Assembly: GCA_017354895.1 (NCBI GenBank)
Contig: CP071499.1
Location: 1,240,001 to 1,304,000 of the forward strand
Reading direction: 5' to 3'
Origin: Podospora comata
Taxonomy: Eukaryota; Ascomycota; Sordariomycetes; Sordariales; Podosporaceae
Length of the DNA stretch: 64,000 nucleotides
Below the pieces are notes generated by a model. The model did not search any database. It had not been told where the DNA came from and saw only the letters and a list, made by a program, of their open reading frames with translations. Positions 1 to 11,467 of this stretch are shown piece after piece. Positions within the stretch are counted from its first letter, which is position 1. The number at the start of each line of letters is the position of its first letter. A program made the translations under genes and the position numbers.

Positions 1-530
1 AGTATGCGCTGAAAACTGTAGTCGCAAGGTAGGAAGAAGCTTTGTATTTGCAGGAAGAAATGGCTATTACAGCAAAGTCGGTGGTGGGGGGTGGAAGGGA
101 GATTTTTGCAAGAAAGGCGGGTCTCGTTGCTGGAAATTCACTTGAGACGGAAAGGTAAGGGGGCAAGTCGAGTGTTTGAGGAAGTCGCTCAGAAGGTCGT
201 GGGTCTGCCCGTAGTTCTCATGTCGTCGACTGATGCCCTGCAGTTTGAGGCTCAATGGAGATGCCCCATGGCCCGTGTCAGTCGACATCTGCCATTGAGA
301 GTCCCGTCGAGTCTCTCTCACTGACTCGAAGCCTCCCATTCCCCGTCGAAACCACGCAGTTTGAGGCCCCGTTCAACCACAAGTAACCAACACAAACAAG
401 ACCTTCGAGACAAAGAGACGCAGAAAAGAAAGAAAATACATTAACCCATCAACCCTTATGTATCTCACAAGTTCAAAGCTCTCATCATGTACCGTGTTCC
501 ATAGTCCCGACCCATCTTCATCACCACCAA
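1..530. other. Left-edge intergenic stretch, 3' side of the dephospho-CoA kinase gene
   Basis: No supported gene. The short open frames here (for example 67-339 on either strand) lack any recognisable domain and overlap each other on opposite strands. The stretch probably holds the 3' untranslated region and terminator of the minus-strand kinase gene, plus flanking sequence of a gene beyond the left edge. Confidence 0.5.
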
Positions 531-1346
531 CTACAGCTTAGCCCTCTCCCTCCTCTCCCTCTCCTCCCACTCCCTCTCCCCCCTCCAATTCCTCCACAAC
601 CCCCACCCCCCAACAACCAACGCCAACGGAGGACAAACCCACAAAACCCACCCCCACCACCTCGGGCTCCCCCTCTCCACCTCCTCCATAACCCTCCTCA
701 ACTCCCTCTTCAGATCGTCCTTATCCCCATCATTCCAAACCACCACCCCCCCACCAAAAGCCGCCCTCTCAACCTTTTTCATCACCCCCCCCTGACTCCT
801 AACCCGATTCTCCGCATCCTCCCTGCTCAAATGCCCATCCCGCCTCATCAACCTCTCCATCTGAACCTCCTCATCCTTCACCCCAACAACCATAACCCGT
901 CCCACATACCGATCAAGCTTACTCTCAAACAACAACGGCACATCCAACACCACCGCCCTTTCCCCTTTGACATACTCCCTCACCACAGCCCAAAACATGG
1001 CCTTCCTCACAGCAGGGTGCACAATCCCGTTCAGCACCCCCCTGTCCTTCGCCCTCTCCAGACTAGTACCGAAAACCCTCTTCCCGAGCGCCGGTCGGTT
1101 CAACGGGCGGCCTTTTCCGTTTGGTCCATTCTCCGGCATGTCCTCTGACACGGGGACGAGTAAGTCGGGTGTGCTTGGGAGGAAGTGCTTCACAATGGCA
1201 TTGTAACCCGGCGTGCCCGGCTCGACGACCTGGCGGGCGATCAGGTCGGCGTCGATGATGGGGAGGTTGTAGGGTGGCTGCGATAAAAGGGAGGAAACAG
1301 TTGATTTGCCCGTGGCTATCGAGCCCGTGAGGCCTATGAGCAGCAT
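531..1346 (-). CDS. CAB5: Dephospho-CoA kinase (CoaE/Cab5 family)
   Basis: Single-exon gene, 271 aa. It phosphorylates the 3'-hydroxyl of dephospho-CoA, the last step of coenzyme A synthesis. Visible signatures: the P-loop GLTGSIATGKST at residues 6-17 directly after the start; the acidic IIDADLIAR segment near residue 30; the family motif GIVHPAVRKAM near residue 107; and DVPLLFES in the middle. The ATG at 1346 is chosen because the P-loop must lie within the first 20 residues. The C-terminal ~45 residues are unusual for bacterial CoaE: a hydrophobic segment (WVLWVCPPLALVVGGWGLW) followed by a basic, charged tail. This predicts one membrane anchor, as in some eukaryotic versions that sit on mitochondrial or ER membranes (inferred). 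The neighbours are unrelated. The coding strand is G-rich at its 3' end. The family call is firm; the location is an inference. Confidence 0.9.
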   Translation of the reverse strand: MLLIGLTGSIATGKSTVSSLLSQPPYNLPIIDADLIARQVVEPGTPGYNAIVKHFLPSTPDLLVPVSEDMPENGPNGKGRPLNRPALGKRVFGTSLERAKDRGVLNGIVHPAVRKAMFWAVVREYVKGERAVVLDVPLLFESKLDRYVGRVMVVGVKDEEVQMERLMRRDGHLSREDAENRVRSQGGVMKKVERAAFGGGVVVWNDGDKDDLKRELRRVMEEVERGSPRWWGWVLWVCPPLALVVGGWGLWRNWRGEREWEERERRERAKL

Positions 1347-2215
1347 TTTTTGGCAAAGTTTCTTTCTTTCTGTAGTGACTTTTGGTGAATATGAAATTGA
1401 TGATAGGGGTTGTGAGATAATGGCAAGAGTTGATGAATGAGTACAAGTTTCAGTATATGTGAACTAATAAAATGGGAAGCGGGTTTCGTTAGCCAGTGCC
1501 CATGGCAATCGTATGATGATGCGGGGAGGAGGATCCTCTTCTTCCTCCAACACCTTTTTGCCGAGCTTCTCCAAGCTGCTTCCCCCGATTCAATCGACAG
1601 CTGATGAGCTCAGCCTTGGCACAAGAGGTAAAACCCGCCTTCGTCATCGCAAACGGACAATGGCGTGCCCGGCACTAACACTTTCACCCCAATTCCCCCA
1701 CCAAAACTGTTAACATCCCGCCAAGCCGGGTCAAATCTGGGGTTCGCTTTGCATGTGACATCTGTGGCGTGCTGTTAGGGACCCTTGGCCTTCTGTAGCG
1801 GCCCGCTTTCAGCCTCACAGCTCCGTTTTTGACCTCCTTCAACCTTCACATCTTCACCAGGCACTTCACGGAGCATAAAAAAATATCAAAGGAATGTATT
1901 GAGCAGTATAAAACCAGCGCAGAAACTATTCCATAAACGCCAGCGATAAAAAACCATCGCCAAACCGAAAAAGAACCCATGCCCATCCCATGATACCATT
2001 CCCATCCATCTAAAAGATGACCATCCATGAGACCCTGACGTGTACTCAATCCTGTACCATCTAGAGGAAATGATCGAACCGACTAGATTAAATAAAGGCA
2101 ACGCAGCCAAAAGAGATCTGCCTCAAAGACAGCAGATTGTTCGTCAAAGGCATCGCTAACAACGCCAGCTCGTTAGCCAACATGCTCCACAGTCAACACC
2201 AAAGTATACTCACCT
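1347..2215. other. Intergenic region upstream of CAB5
   Basis: About 870 bases with no supported gene. It contains the promoter and 5' leader of the minus-strand kinase and the 3' end of the next minus-strand gene (stop at 2216). The short frames in 1846-2110 have no domain and no splice-compatible continuation. Confidence 0.5.
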
Positions 2216-3635
2216 CTAGACATCAGGAGGAGCCTCAAGACGCTTGGCATAAAACCAACCATCCCTCACATACCACTTGTGCTTGAGCCGATCAATCTGA
2301 CGACGCTGGTAGAGACCCCAATGGCCATCCACCTCCTCCACCCACCACTCCTTGTACGGGTCCCTGTTGGCCGGCATAAAGTCCTGAGGCTCGAAGCATC
2401 CCTCCTGCTTGGCATGCTCAATGTCAGCAGCCAATCGCTCGCTCTGAGTGAGGCCAATGCCCAAGGCAGGCTCAAAGTGGACGTGAGGAGGCTGCGCACC
2501 AGGAGTTGGGCTACCAGGGAAAGCTTGGTGGCCGTGACCGTTCGGCATCTGCATCAACGGATTCATGCCAGGCTGCATCCGAGAGTAGGCAATGCCGGCG
2601 CCGGGGAAGCTGGGCGGAATGGGACCACCTTGAGGGCCAAACATGCCCATGGCAGGCATACCAGCGCCGGGCATGGCAGGCATGGCGGGCATGGCGGGCA
2701 TGGTGACGCCGGCGGGGGACGACACCACAGGTCCCTGAGGACCCATCATGTAGCCTCCTTGGAGGGCGTAACCACCCATCTGGCACAAGGGAATGTCTTG
2801 ACCGGTGACCTGTGAAAAACTTGATTAGCAAGTGTCGCACAAAATCTGACTTGAAAAAGCACATCAAAGACCACTCGGTCGCCTGTTCGATGACTGAATC
2901 GAAACAAAAAGTCGGAAACTGCTGGCGTCAATTACCTGAGGAAAACCAGCAGCCGGGCCAGCGAAATAAGCCATGCTAGGGGGATCCCGACGAGGGATGT
3001 ACGTCTGGGTCATAGGTCCAAACTGGGTGGAGGGCAGCTGGGGCTGAAAGTGAATCCCATTGGGGTTCAGGACAGGAGGGGCAGCCGGGAAGGCACGCAT
3101 TGAGCGTAGAGGGGTGGTCGGCCTGGCGCCATTGTTGCCGTTCTGGTCATCTTGTTCCGACTTCATCTTGCTAGTAAAAGGACTCGCCTGCGGATGGGGT
3201 GGGAAATCGAGGTCGAAGCGAGCCCTTTTATGAGAAATCAAGCCGACAGCCGGGGCAGGACATAGGCTGCCGGGCCGCACCTGTGCCCTCATTGTACCCA
3301 TCTGGTTTGCGTTTGAGGCTGATAATCTCCGCCCTCAATAATTCCATATTTCGATCCACCTCCCCGCTCTCCCCATCTCTGATGGCCATCTCCCGTCCAA
3401 AATCTTCCGCCGCGTCTTGAACCACATGTCCCAAGACTTTATGTTCAAGCTTGGTCGGGAGCGCATCGGGGTTCTTGGTGAGCCCTTCAAGTCTGAGGTT
3501 CAGTATCTCGCAACCAGTAGCTAGGTGGTCAATGGTATCAGAAAGCTCGGCGAGGAGCTCATTCTGTTCTTTGATTTGGTCGGCAGAGTCGTCGTCCTTG
3601 TTCGGCCCAGAGGCGGGGCCTCCTATGGTGTGCAT
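2216..3635 (-). CDS. Fungal protein of unknown function with Pro/Gly/Met-rich centre
   Basis: I do not recognise a named family. Three minus-strand exons are proposed: 3635-3298 (starting MHTIGGPASG), about 3170-2936, and 2809-2216. The second intron (2935-2810) is clear: CAG|GTAATT donor, TTTCACAG acceptor, phase 0, joining GFPQ to VTGQDIPL. The first junction is less certain. Donor GG|GTACAA at 3297 with acceptor CTTTTACTAG at 3171 keeps frame and gives 388 aa, but acceptor GCGAG near 3183 also works, or translation could begin at MKSEQDD. The N-terminus is charged and helical (EQNELLAELSDTIDHLATGCE), coiled-coil-like. The middle is low complexity with tandem MPA repeats encoded by a 9-bp direct repeat near 2670-2700. 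The C-terminal ~45 residues (DPYKEWWVEEVDGHW...KHKWYVRDGWFYAKR) are aromatic-rich and look like a folded conserved module. No signal peptide or membrane segment. Confidence 0.6.
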
Positions 3636-4955
3636 TTTGAATGTGTGGCGATCGCCGGTTGTGTGGGTGTTGCGCCGATACAAAAGTCGACAGGACTGCA
3701 GAAGTCGGCGATCTTTTTATCCTCAACACCAACACCCCCATCCACTTGAGCGGGTCCTCAATTGCTCCAGGAGCTCACTCGAGCTATGGCCATTGGAAAT
3801 TATTGTGGGTTCAACCTGGCCATCTTCACTCACTGACTTCAGTGCTCAACTTGCTCTCCCAGCCGCCTGGAGGTGCCAGCTGGGAGCAACTAACCCTTAT
3901 CAACACCGCGTACGTACCATATCTCGAAGAATCCACATGTTTCTGGTGCGGCTCCAGTGCCAGCGGTAGCGTTGAGGATTGCTACGCTGGTTGCTCCCGC
4001 GTTCGTGGGTTGTCTTGGTGATTGGCCAGCAGGGGAGGCACATGTCGTCGAAGTGAGTGGATGGTTGGGGTTGGATCAAAATGTGAATTTTGGACTCTAC
4101 TTGGGTACGGAGAAGAGAAAGGAGACAAATCCTCAGGACGACCTCAGATCACAAGACAGAGCACAGTGCGGAGATCAGCCAGCAAGGAAGGCACCACGGG
4201 AGTAGTCAGGTCTTGGTCACATTGGCCAGTGAGTATCTTATGTTGTCGCTGATAGCACGGTGTAGTCATCAAGCTGTTCAGAGGGCCATTTTACAGCTAT
4301 TCAGATTCACAAAGGAGAGCTGGAAGAAGGTCTTTTGAGTGGACTCTGGTCAACGAACAACACACGATGAGCTCTGTGGATTTTATGAATCTCTGCCTGA
4401 TGCCAGATGGAAGGACTTACAACCCCTGAATTGTGTCACCTTGGCATCAGACAATCCCTTTCAATCCGGACCTCCCATATATAACAGTAGACATTTCGAC
4501 TGCCTGGCACCATAACACCCAAAAATAGTCCGGCAAAATGCCACCAAGCTGATCAAAAAATGCCACATACCAATTCGTCCTGTCCCTTCACCCCAGAGGG
4601 AACAAATGATTCTATATGACCACCAAAACACCGTTATTATACAATTTCCATTGGGAGGAGAGAATACCCTTGCGCTATGCATAAACCCGTCCGCCACCCT
4701 AGGTACCACCCCTGGCCGAGTTTTTCCCACATTCATCTTCGTACACATCACCATCGAGCCCTCCGTAAGCTGAATTTACATATAGCAACCGCGAGGTGGG
4801 CCGGGCGCCAAGTTTAGAGGCAAGTCTGCTGCGATCTCGGGTCGATCAAAGAAGAGATTTATCGTCGGCGAAGCTCATAAGGGCTCCCGTAGATGCCATC
4901 GAGTCATCTCGTTTATTTTCGTAGGAAGTGCGATCACGATCAACATGGTCCTGCT
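3636..4955. other. Intergenic, 1.3 kb
   Basis: No supported gene. This is the 5' side of the unknown-function gene at 2216-3635 and the 3' side of TIM23. Open frames here (such as 3957-4338 on + and 4461-4754 on -) are short, overlapping and have no domain or splice context. Confidence 0.5.
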
Positions 4956-5737
4956 TTAAAGGTTCTCAAGCTCCTTGTGTTGCGGTTGGCTTGTGGGGAA
5001 GAATGTGCGCCGGGTGATCTACAACACAATTAGTTCAACCTTCTTGAGGTAGAAATCGGAACGCAAGGAAGACTTACCGCCCAGAGACCAGCCACCGAGG
5101 CCACGAGACCACCCGAAATCATCATTGGCCGGAGACCCCTTGTGCTCTTGAAAATCGCGCCGCTGATGCCACCCGCCAGAATCATGTTGGCAGCATCGTG
5201 CTTTCCCCTGACGTAGCCAATGTATGAGTTGACGCAGTTGTACACAATAGCCACCACACCCGCCGAGTTGCCCAAGAAAGGTCCTCTCCTGGTGATCGAG
5301 TTGAGCACCGTGTTCAACCGCAGCTTTGGCGGCTGGTCGGCCGACCTCCTCAATCCTTCTTGCAGACCCCAAGCACCTCCTAATGTCAGACCTGCCAGGT
5401 AGGTCACACCGGTGCCGTAACAGAGATCGTCTGTGAAGCCGCGGGATGGCAGTACCGACTGGCCACCGGGGAGGTCTGTGAGGGCAGAGTCTTCGAGGCT
5501 GAGGTAGTCGAGTGTGTCCTTGTCGATGCCAGCGAAGGCATGTAGTTGTGTTGGGTCGGCGAAAGAAGAGGTGCCGAGAAACTGCTCTACACCCTGGGCC
5601 TGGGTTGGGTCGAAGGGAGCCGGGGAGGAGGCATAGCCGGTGCTGGTGGGTGGTGACTGTGTGGTGGGTGGCGGCGCAGTCGATGAGGGGGTTTGTGACG
5701 AGGACTTCTTGCCCGTCAGGGTATCCCAGAGAGACAT
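4956..5737 (-). CDS. TIM23: Mitochondrial import inner membrane translocase subunit TIM23
   Basis: Core channel subunit of the TIM23 presequence translocase in the mitochondrial inner membrane. Two exons: 5737-5078 and 5018-4956, separated by a 59-nt intron (5077-5019; GTAAGT donor, TTGTAG acceptor, phase 0), giving 240 aa. The start MSLWDTLTGKK is chosen over the in-frame upstream ATG at 5902 because the upstream 55 residues are Arg/Pro-rich and untypical. Residues 1-95 are the hydrophilic intermembrane-space receptor domain (Ser/Thr/Pro-rich linker, then the PTQLHAFAGID...LDYLSLED region). Residues ~100-225 form the Tim17/Tim22/Tim23 domain with four Gly-rich membrane helices (YLAGLTLGGAWGLQEG; GNSAGVVAIVYNCVNS; ILAGGISGAIFKSTRG; ISGGLVASVAGLWA). 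The second exon supplies the C-terminal tail ITRRTFFPTSQPQHKELENL. Reading through the intron instead would give a spurious tail. It shares a divergent promoter with the THADA-like gene. Confidence 0.95.
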
Positions 5738-6477
5738 TTTGGCGGCGGAGGGGTAAACCGGACCGAGAGGTGACAAAGATAGAAGCGAATTGGATGGATC
5801 GGGTGCTGTACGACGGGGTGGGCGTCTACACGGCGGGTTCGCAAGACGGGATTTGGTGCGCTGAGGTCTGAGTGGGAGAGAGCTGCCGGGTCTGGGGGTC
5901 ACGTCGGCGGCGATCGATAAGCAGTCAAAGCCAAAAAAAATTTACTGGCCATGAGGATGGCCCGTGCACTGGCTCGGGCTTGGCACCCGTGTAGAGATCT
6001 ACGCAACTACCGCTGGAAGACGTAAGACAATATGTATGTTGAAGTAGGTAGAGCGAATGACGTTCTTCTATGCCTCTGGTCAACTAGATGATAATATGAG
6101 TTTGAAACTTTGGAGAGTCCCCTTCAACTCAGTGTTGTAAGCGTTGTAAGCTGTATTAGCTCTCCCATAATGACGGCAGCCAAGACCAAGGTGAAGCAAG
6201 GTGAGGGTGCTTGTAATTCACGGTGAGCCGTGACAACCCTATCCCCGGACAACTCCCAAAATTTCTCCCTCTTCTGGCTGTCGCATATTCAAGTCCAGGA
6301 TACACTCATTTGAGCTTATTGAGAAGAGAGCTATATGCCGGCGATTTGAGGCTCTTGCAGTTCTACAATCTTTTATTCTCACCACTTTTGTTGGGAACCC
6401 CATCATCGCACCTTCTCTGAGCTTTCATATTTCACTACCCCTCCTTCTTTGATAAATTTATCAAGACCCTGCCAAGC
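5738..6477. promoter_or_regulatory. Divergent promoter region TIM23 / THADA-like
   Basis: 740 bases between two start codons facing away from each other, so it must carry both promoters and 5' leaders. No specific factor site can be assigned by eye. No coding potential is seen; the + strand frame at 6223-6420 has no domain. Confidence 0.6.
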
Positions 6478-9400
6478 ATGGAGGGGCAGACCTCAGACGG
6501 CAGCATCGATGCACTCATTTCTGGACTCGGCCCGGAAATCTTTGAAAATGCAAACACCATCTCAAAATGGCTGTTGAGTCGGCCTGAAGAAACCAGACCC
6601 CAGTATGTTCACACGTACCTGTATCTCACCCACATAGGCACTTCATTTCACTAATAATTATACCCTCAACAGGCTGGCCGAGGCCCTTTTCCAGAAACTC
6701 TTCCAGGATGCCTCACAGGCTCGCCAATATCATGGAAATGGTCACTCCTGCGTCAGGCTGTGCAGCTTTGTTCAGCAATGCTTCAAGTCTAGCGACCAGG
6801 CCTTGAAGAAGTGGTCCACCACAGAGGCTCTCACTTTGGAGCTCTTCCTCTTCTACTTGGAGTGGTACGAACACGATCCTCACAGGGCCCTGCGCCTGAT
6901 TCTGGATGTGCTTGTAGCGGCTTGCACCATCAACCCTTGTCCCGAGACAGGACGGGCCATCAAGGGACGCGTGCTGGAAACGCTCGTCCAAATCATCACT
7001 CGAAAATATCCCAAGCAACTGACAAAATCAGGACTTCAATGTCTTGAGCATCTCCTCAGCAAGCGCGTGGTCTCATTAGACGACATAGCTTTGACCTACA
7101 AACAGGTAGAGCCAGCAGTGGCTTCTCTGCCGAGTCTTGAGCTCTGGAAATCATTCGTCTTCCATCTGTTTTCCTGGATGGAACTTACCTATGTTTGCCC
7201 TCTGGCCGGAAAATGCATCGTTCATGTTTTCCGCGGTCTAGACAGCGCTGCGGCACTGGATCCCACCACAGGGTTCGACGTTGAGTTATGGCGGCAATGG
7301 TTACAAGATGCCCTTGTTCAGAATCCAGAGATTTTGGAAGACATCAAAAACTATGTGCTGGTGGCCATCTTCAAGACCGATAAAGCTGCGGCTTTGAGAC
7401 TGTTACATGTCTTCAACAAGCAGCAGCTCTCTAACAACCAGCAAGGATCCGATCAGGGTATTTTACTTCAGCTGGCTACGTTGGAGCTGGGCAAGAAGAC
7501 TGGTCTGGTGGACGAGCCCGCCAGCCAGCCTGAGGAGTCAAAACACCTTGCATTGGATTCAAAAGTTTTGGGGACACTGCTTGGCCATCCCACCATTTCG
7601 GTGAGATGTAGCGCTCTGTCCCTGGTGGTCTCATCCCAGGCCACCACCAAGCCTCTTTCAGAGGATGCTTTCAGCCTGTTAAGGACATACCTGGCCGCCT
7701 TTCACGCGGATTACGATGCCAAAGTTCGTAACGAGGTCCTTGGACTCACCAAGAATCTGCTGAAGCGTGTAAAGAGCATCATCACCGTTGCTCGACGAAG
7801 TTTGGCCGATTTTGCAAACCGGGAATCCCAACTCGCCGCTGGCGGTAATGCCGAGCCACCTCTGAAGAAGAAGAAGGCGGGTCCTGAAGCTGCTCTGAGG
7901 GATGCTTCCGAAGCGAAATCCGTTCTTACATCGCACCAAAACTTCCTAGAGTGGTATGTAGGCTTTCTCAGAGACGAGCTGATACCTACGGCGTCCTACC
8001 AGCGCCATATTACTGCTGTGAAAGCTACTCTTTTGGCCGTCAGAGTTGGAAAGCACGCCGCTGCTACAGACGATACTGTTGATGAGGATGTGATCCGATT
8101 GATTGCTAATGATCCTACCTGGACTCGTCTTCTTTTCGATCTTCTTTTGGATCCCTTCGACGACGTCCGAGAGGCTGCTTCGACACTCTTGAGTTTGATA
8201 CCACAAGAACTGATAGCTAGACCTGTGGCCCAATCACAGAGATCAGAAACGCTCCTCGACATCCTTCGGAGCTTCTGTGGACGGGCTAATGCGTTGGCTG
8301 ACAGAACTGGGCGAGCTGACCATGGTGATGGAGCCGCTCGGGCTCAGGGTCTTTCATGCAGCTGGCTGAATGCCCAACAGCTGCAGATTCAGTACCTGGC
8401 AGAAATTATCAGTGGTATTGAAGCCAAGATTTCCAAAGCGGAACAAGATTTAGGACATGCGGCAATCGAGAGCCCTGTTCATGCCGATTTTGCAGCAATT
8501 AGGCAAGTCAACGAACATGACGAATCCAGGGCGTTGTACTGACATGTCTATTCAGCTATGTCTGGCAGGTGCTCGCCAAGCAAACTTACGCTGAAACCGA
8601 GTTAGAAGCCCTCCGCCAACTTCAAGAGCGGATATTTGGTGGAGCGCAACGGATATGGCTGGCAGTCAAACATGTTCTTTGTGATGACTCCCCGGAAGGC
8701 CATTTGCCCGAAGAAATGGAAGACATTGAAGGCCTGGACACCAAGGACCTTCTAAGCTACAGCTTCCGCGCGGTCCACGAGTCTAGGTACGGTCATCTTG
8801 CCCTGCGTGCAAACCCTGCTAACCGTTCCCAGTAACCTCTTGCGCCTCATCATGGGGACCTTACGGTTGAAGGCAGTGGCCGGTGTGCCTTTTCCTCCTC
8901 TAGAGGTGTTCAAAAAGACAGGTTACCTGACTTTTGAACAACTGGCTCAGCTGAGACATCGTGGTGCCTTCTCTACAGTCTCGTATACTTTTACGAACTG
9001 TTGCCAACTTACCCAAAATCTGAAGACTGTGTACCCTAACGCTGATGAAGAGGCTGATCTTCTTCGTGACTGGTACAAGGTAAGTAATCAAGTTTTGCTG
9101 TCGAAAGAATGGCTGCTGATCTGTCTACTTAAGGGGGCAGTAGAGTGCATCATGACCCAAGCATCGACGACTCGCCGGTCGGCAGGCATTCCATCTCTTA
9201 TTGCCGCTGTTCTGTCGGCGAATGCCTCTTCTCCATCTTTCGACGAGGTCTACGGCAACCTCGAGCAAATTGGAAAGAAACCCGTAACGCAAGCTGAGAC
9301 TGATGGCTCCAACCTTCCGCAAGTTCACGCCCTCAACTGCCTGAGAGAAATCTTCAGGAGTTCGCTTCTCAGTAAGCGCGCCGAGGGTTACTTGGCCAGA

Positions 9401-11467
9401 ACGCTGCATCTTGCTTCAGCCAGTCTGAAGTCTGAAGTGTAAGTTCGTCGAAATAGGCCGTGAATATGAAGATAGCAAAACTGACAAGAGGTTAGCTGGG
9501 CAATCCGCAACTGTGGCCTTCTCCTTCTGAGAGCGCTCATAGATTGTCTGCTCGGCACCGGCGAGAGCAAGGCCATCATTGAATCTGGTTGGGACGGCAA
9601 CTCTGTTCGTATCTCGTACAACAAGTATCCGGAACTACCAGATATCATTCTCGGCCTTCTTGAAGCAGACGATGTCGACGCGGGGCTGGCCAACTCTGCC
9701 GCTGCGGAAGCGGTATTCCCCGCTCTTGACATCATTCGTCGTGCTGGCCCTCCAGAGGAGCACAGAGGCGGGCTGCGGAAGCGCATTGAAAACTATCTTG
9801 GCAGCAAGGTTTGGCACGTTCGTGAGATTGCTGCCAGAACCCTCTGCTCCTTCTTGTTGAGAGAGGATTGGGTGTCTGAGATTGGCAAGCTTCTTGAGCA
9901 AGCCGGCACTTCGTCCAATCGGCTCCATGGCGCTCTTCTCACAGCGAGATTTGTTATTGAACGCAAGTCAGACTTGGGCAGTGACCTTAAGACAGAAAAT
10001 GCTTGGGCAGAGTCTCTTGTGGAGATTCTTGCTACCAAAAGCGAGGTCTTTGGACGCTGCCCAGAGGTGGAAGCGGGTTATCTTGAGATTCTCAATCTGC
10101 TCATCAAGCTTCAATGTCTGACCACAGACAAGCTGGCTTCCACTCTCCAGATCTCAACCAGGAGTGGGAGCCCAGCTTCGGCGCTGTTGGAGATGGAGAT
10201 TGCTCTCGGACTAGTCCACGAAACAGCTTCGTCCGGTGACGTTGCCGGTCTCCGCAACTACCTTGTCGAGATGCTAGCTAGAGATGTCAACGTCGCCAGC
10301 CGAATGCTCGAAGCCATTCCAGCTGCCTTCTCCCAGGCGCAGGATGACAACTCGAGGGTCCGGTCAGAGATTTGCCAGTTATGTGTTGAGGTCTGCAGCA
10401 CTTCACCTGCCCCTGAGGTCCGCGCGGTGTCACTCGCCAACCTCGGGGCGCTGATGTCGGCCATGCTCTCCAACGGTCATACTTCCGAATTGCCCTCCCT
10501 GTCCCAGCTCGACACCCTCTGGTCAGACCTCGCAAAGTGGTCCATCAACCCAGAGCTATCTTGGGCCATCACCGAAACAAGCGGCACAATAATGGCCATT
10601 CTCGCCTCTTGCCACAGAGACAACCTCCCAGACTTGGACCAAAGACTCCGTAACTGGGGTGCTCTGATTTCAGATTCTCTGCACGTCGACAATGTAAGTC
10701 CCCTTTCTTCCCCCATCCCCTTTCTCATCACCCACTAACTGTGTGCCCCAAAGTCATTCGACACCCGCCACGCCGCCGCTTTCTCTCTGCACACCTTTTT
10801 TTCCCTCATCCCCGCCCCCCTTTTCCGAACCGCGTACCTGCCGGCCTTTTCAGCCCTCTACACAGCCCTAACAGACGACGACGACGAAATCCGCGAGGTT
10901 GCCGCGCTCGCGGTGTCCAATCTCACGGCCCAACCGGCAACAGCAAACATCTCGTCCAAAACCCTTGTTACCTCCCTCCTCCCTTCTCACCTCCCCACTC
11001 CAGAGTTTTTTTCCCTTGCCATCTCCCATTTAACCTCTGGTAACCTCCCAGCGGAAACAAAACTCGGCAAGGCGCTCGACTTTGACGACGCGTTATTCGC
11101 AGCAGAGGAGCAGAATTTGTTTGTTGACGAGGTTAGAGAGGCGAGGGAGTGGAGGAGGGGGTTGGTGGGTGCTATTGAGGCTAACAAAAATGGGGAGAGG
11201 GTTTTGAAAGAGTGGAAGGAGTGGACTGTGCAGGGGCTGAAGGCGGTGGTGAAGGTGATGAAGGAAAAAAGAGAGGATGGACCGTTGGGGTGGACGAGCG
11301 ATCAAAAGGTTTTTGCTGTTGTGGCTCGGGTTTTGATCTCTGCAAGGGGGGTGCTGGCTGTTGATGAGGGGGAGGAGGTGGAGATGTTGTTGGGTGAGGT
11401 GGTCGAGATGGGGAGGGGGGGGTTGTTGCATGGGGGTTTGGTGGGGTTGGCCTTGGAGGAGGTTTGA
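6478..11467 (+). CDS. TRM732: THADA/Trm732 family HEAT-repeat protein (DUF2428), tRNA methylation partner
   Basis: Large helical-repeat scaffold. In yeast, Trm732 partners the methyltransferase Trm7 for 2'-O-methylation of tRNA position 32; the animal relative is THADA. Seven exons: 6478-6602, 6673-8502, 8556-8786, 8833-9079, 9134-9438, 9496-10693, 10754-11467, totalling 4650 nt and 1549 aa with all phases matching. The diagnostic DUF2428 block is in exons 5-6: TTRRSAGIPSLIAAVL, then LPQVHALNCLREIFRSS and VWAIRNCGLLLLRALIDCLLG. The rest is leucine-rich paired helices typical of ARM/HEAT arrays, with a basic PPLKKKKAG segment midway that could be a nuclear signal or a loop. The start ATG at 6478 leads an in-frame first exon. 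The intron at 8503-8555 has a GC donor (AG|GCAAGT). The gene converges on the ITC1-like gene downstream. No catalytic motif, as expected for this family. Confidence 0.88.
8503..8555 (+). other. GC-AG intron inside the THADA-like gene
   Basis: The donor reads ATTAG|GCAAGT and the acceptor TATTCAG. Removing these 53 bases restores the frame (AAI-S-YVWQVLAKQ). Reading on in frame meets a TGA at 8540. No GT donor nearby gives an open join. An extended AG|GCAAGT context is the usual compensation in GC-AG introns. Confidence 0.8.
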
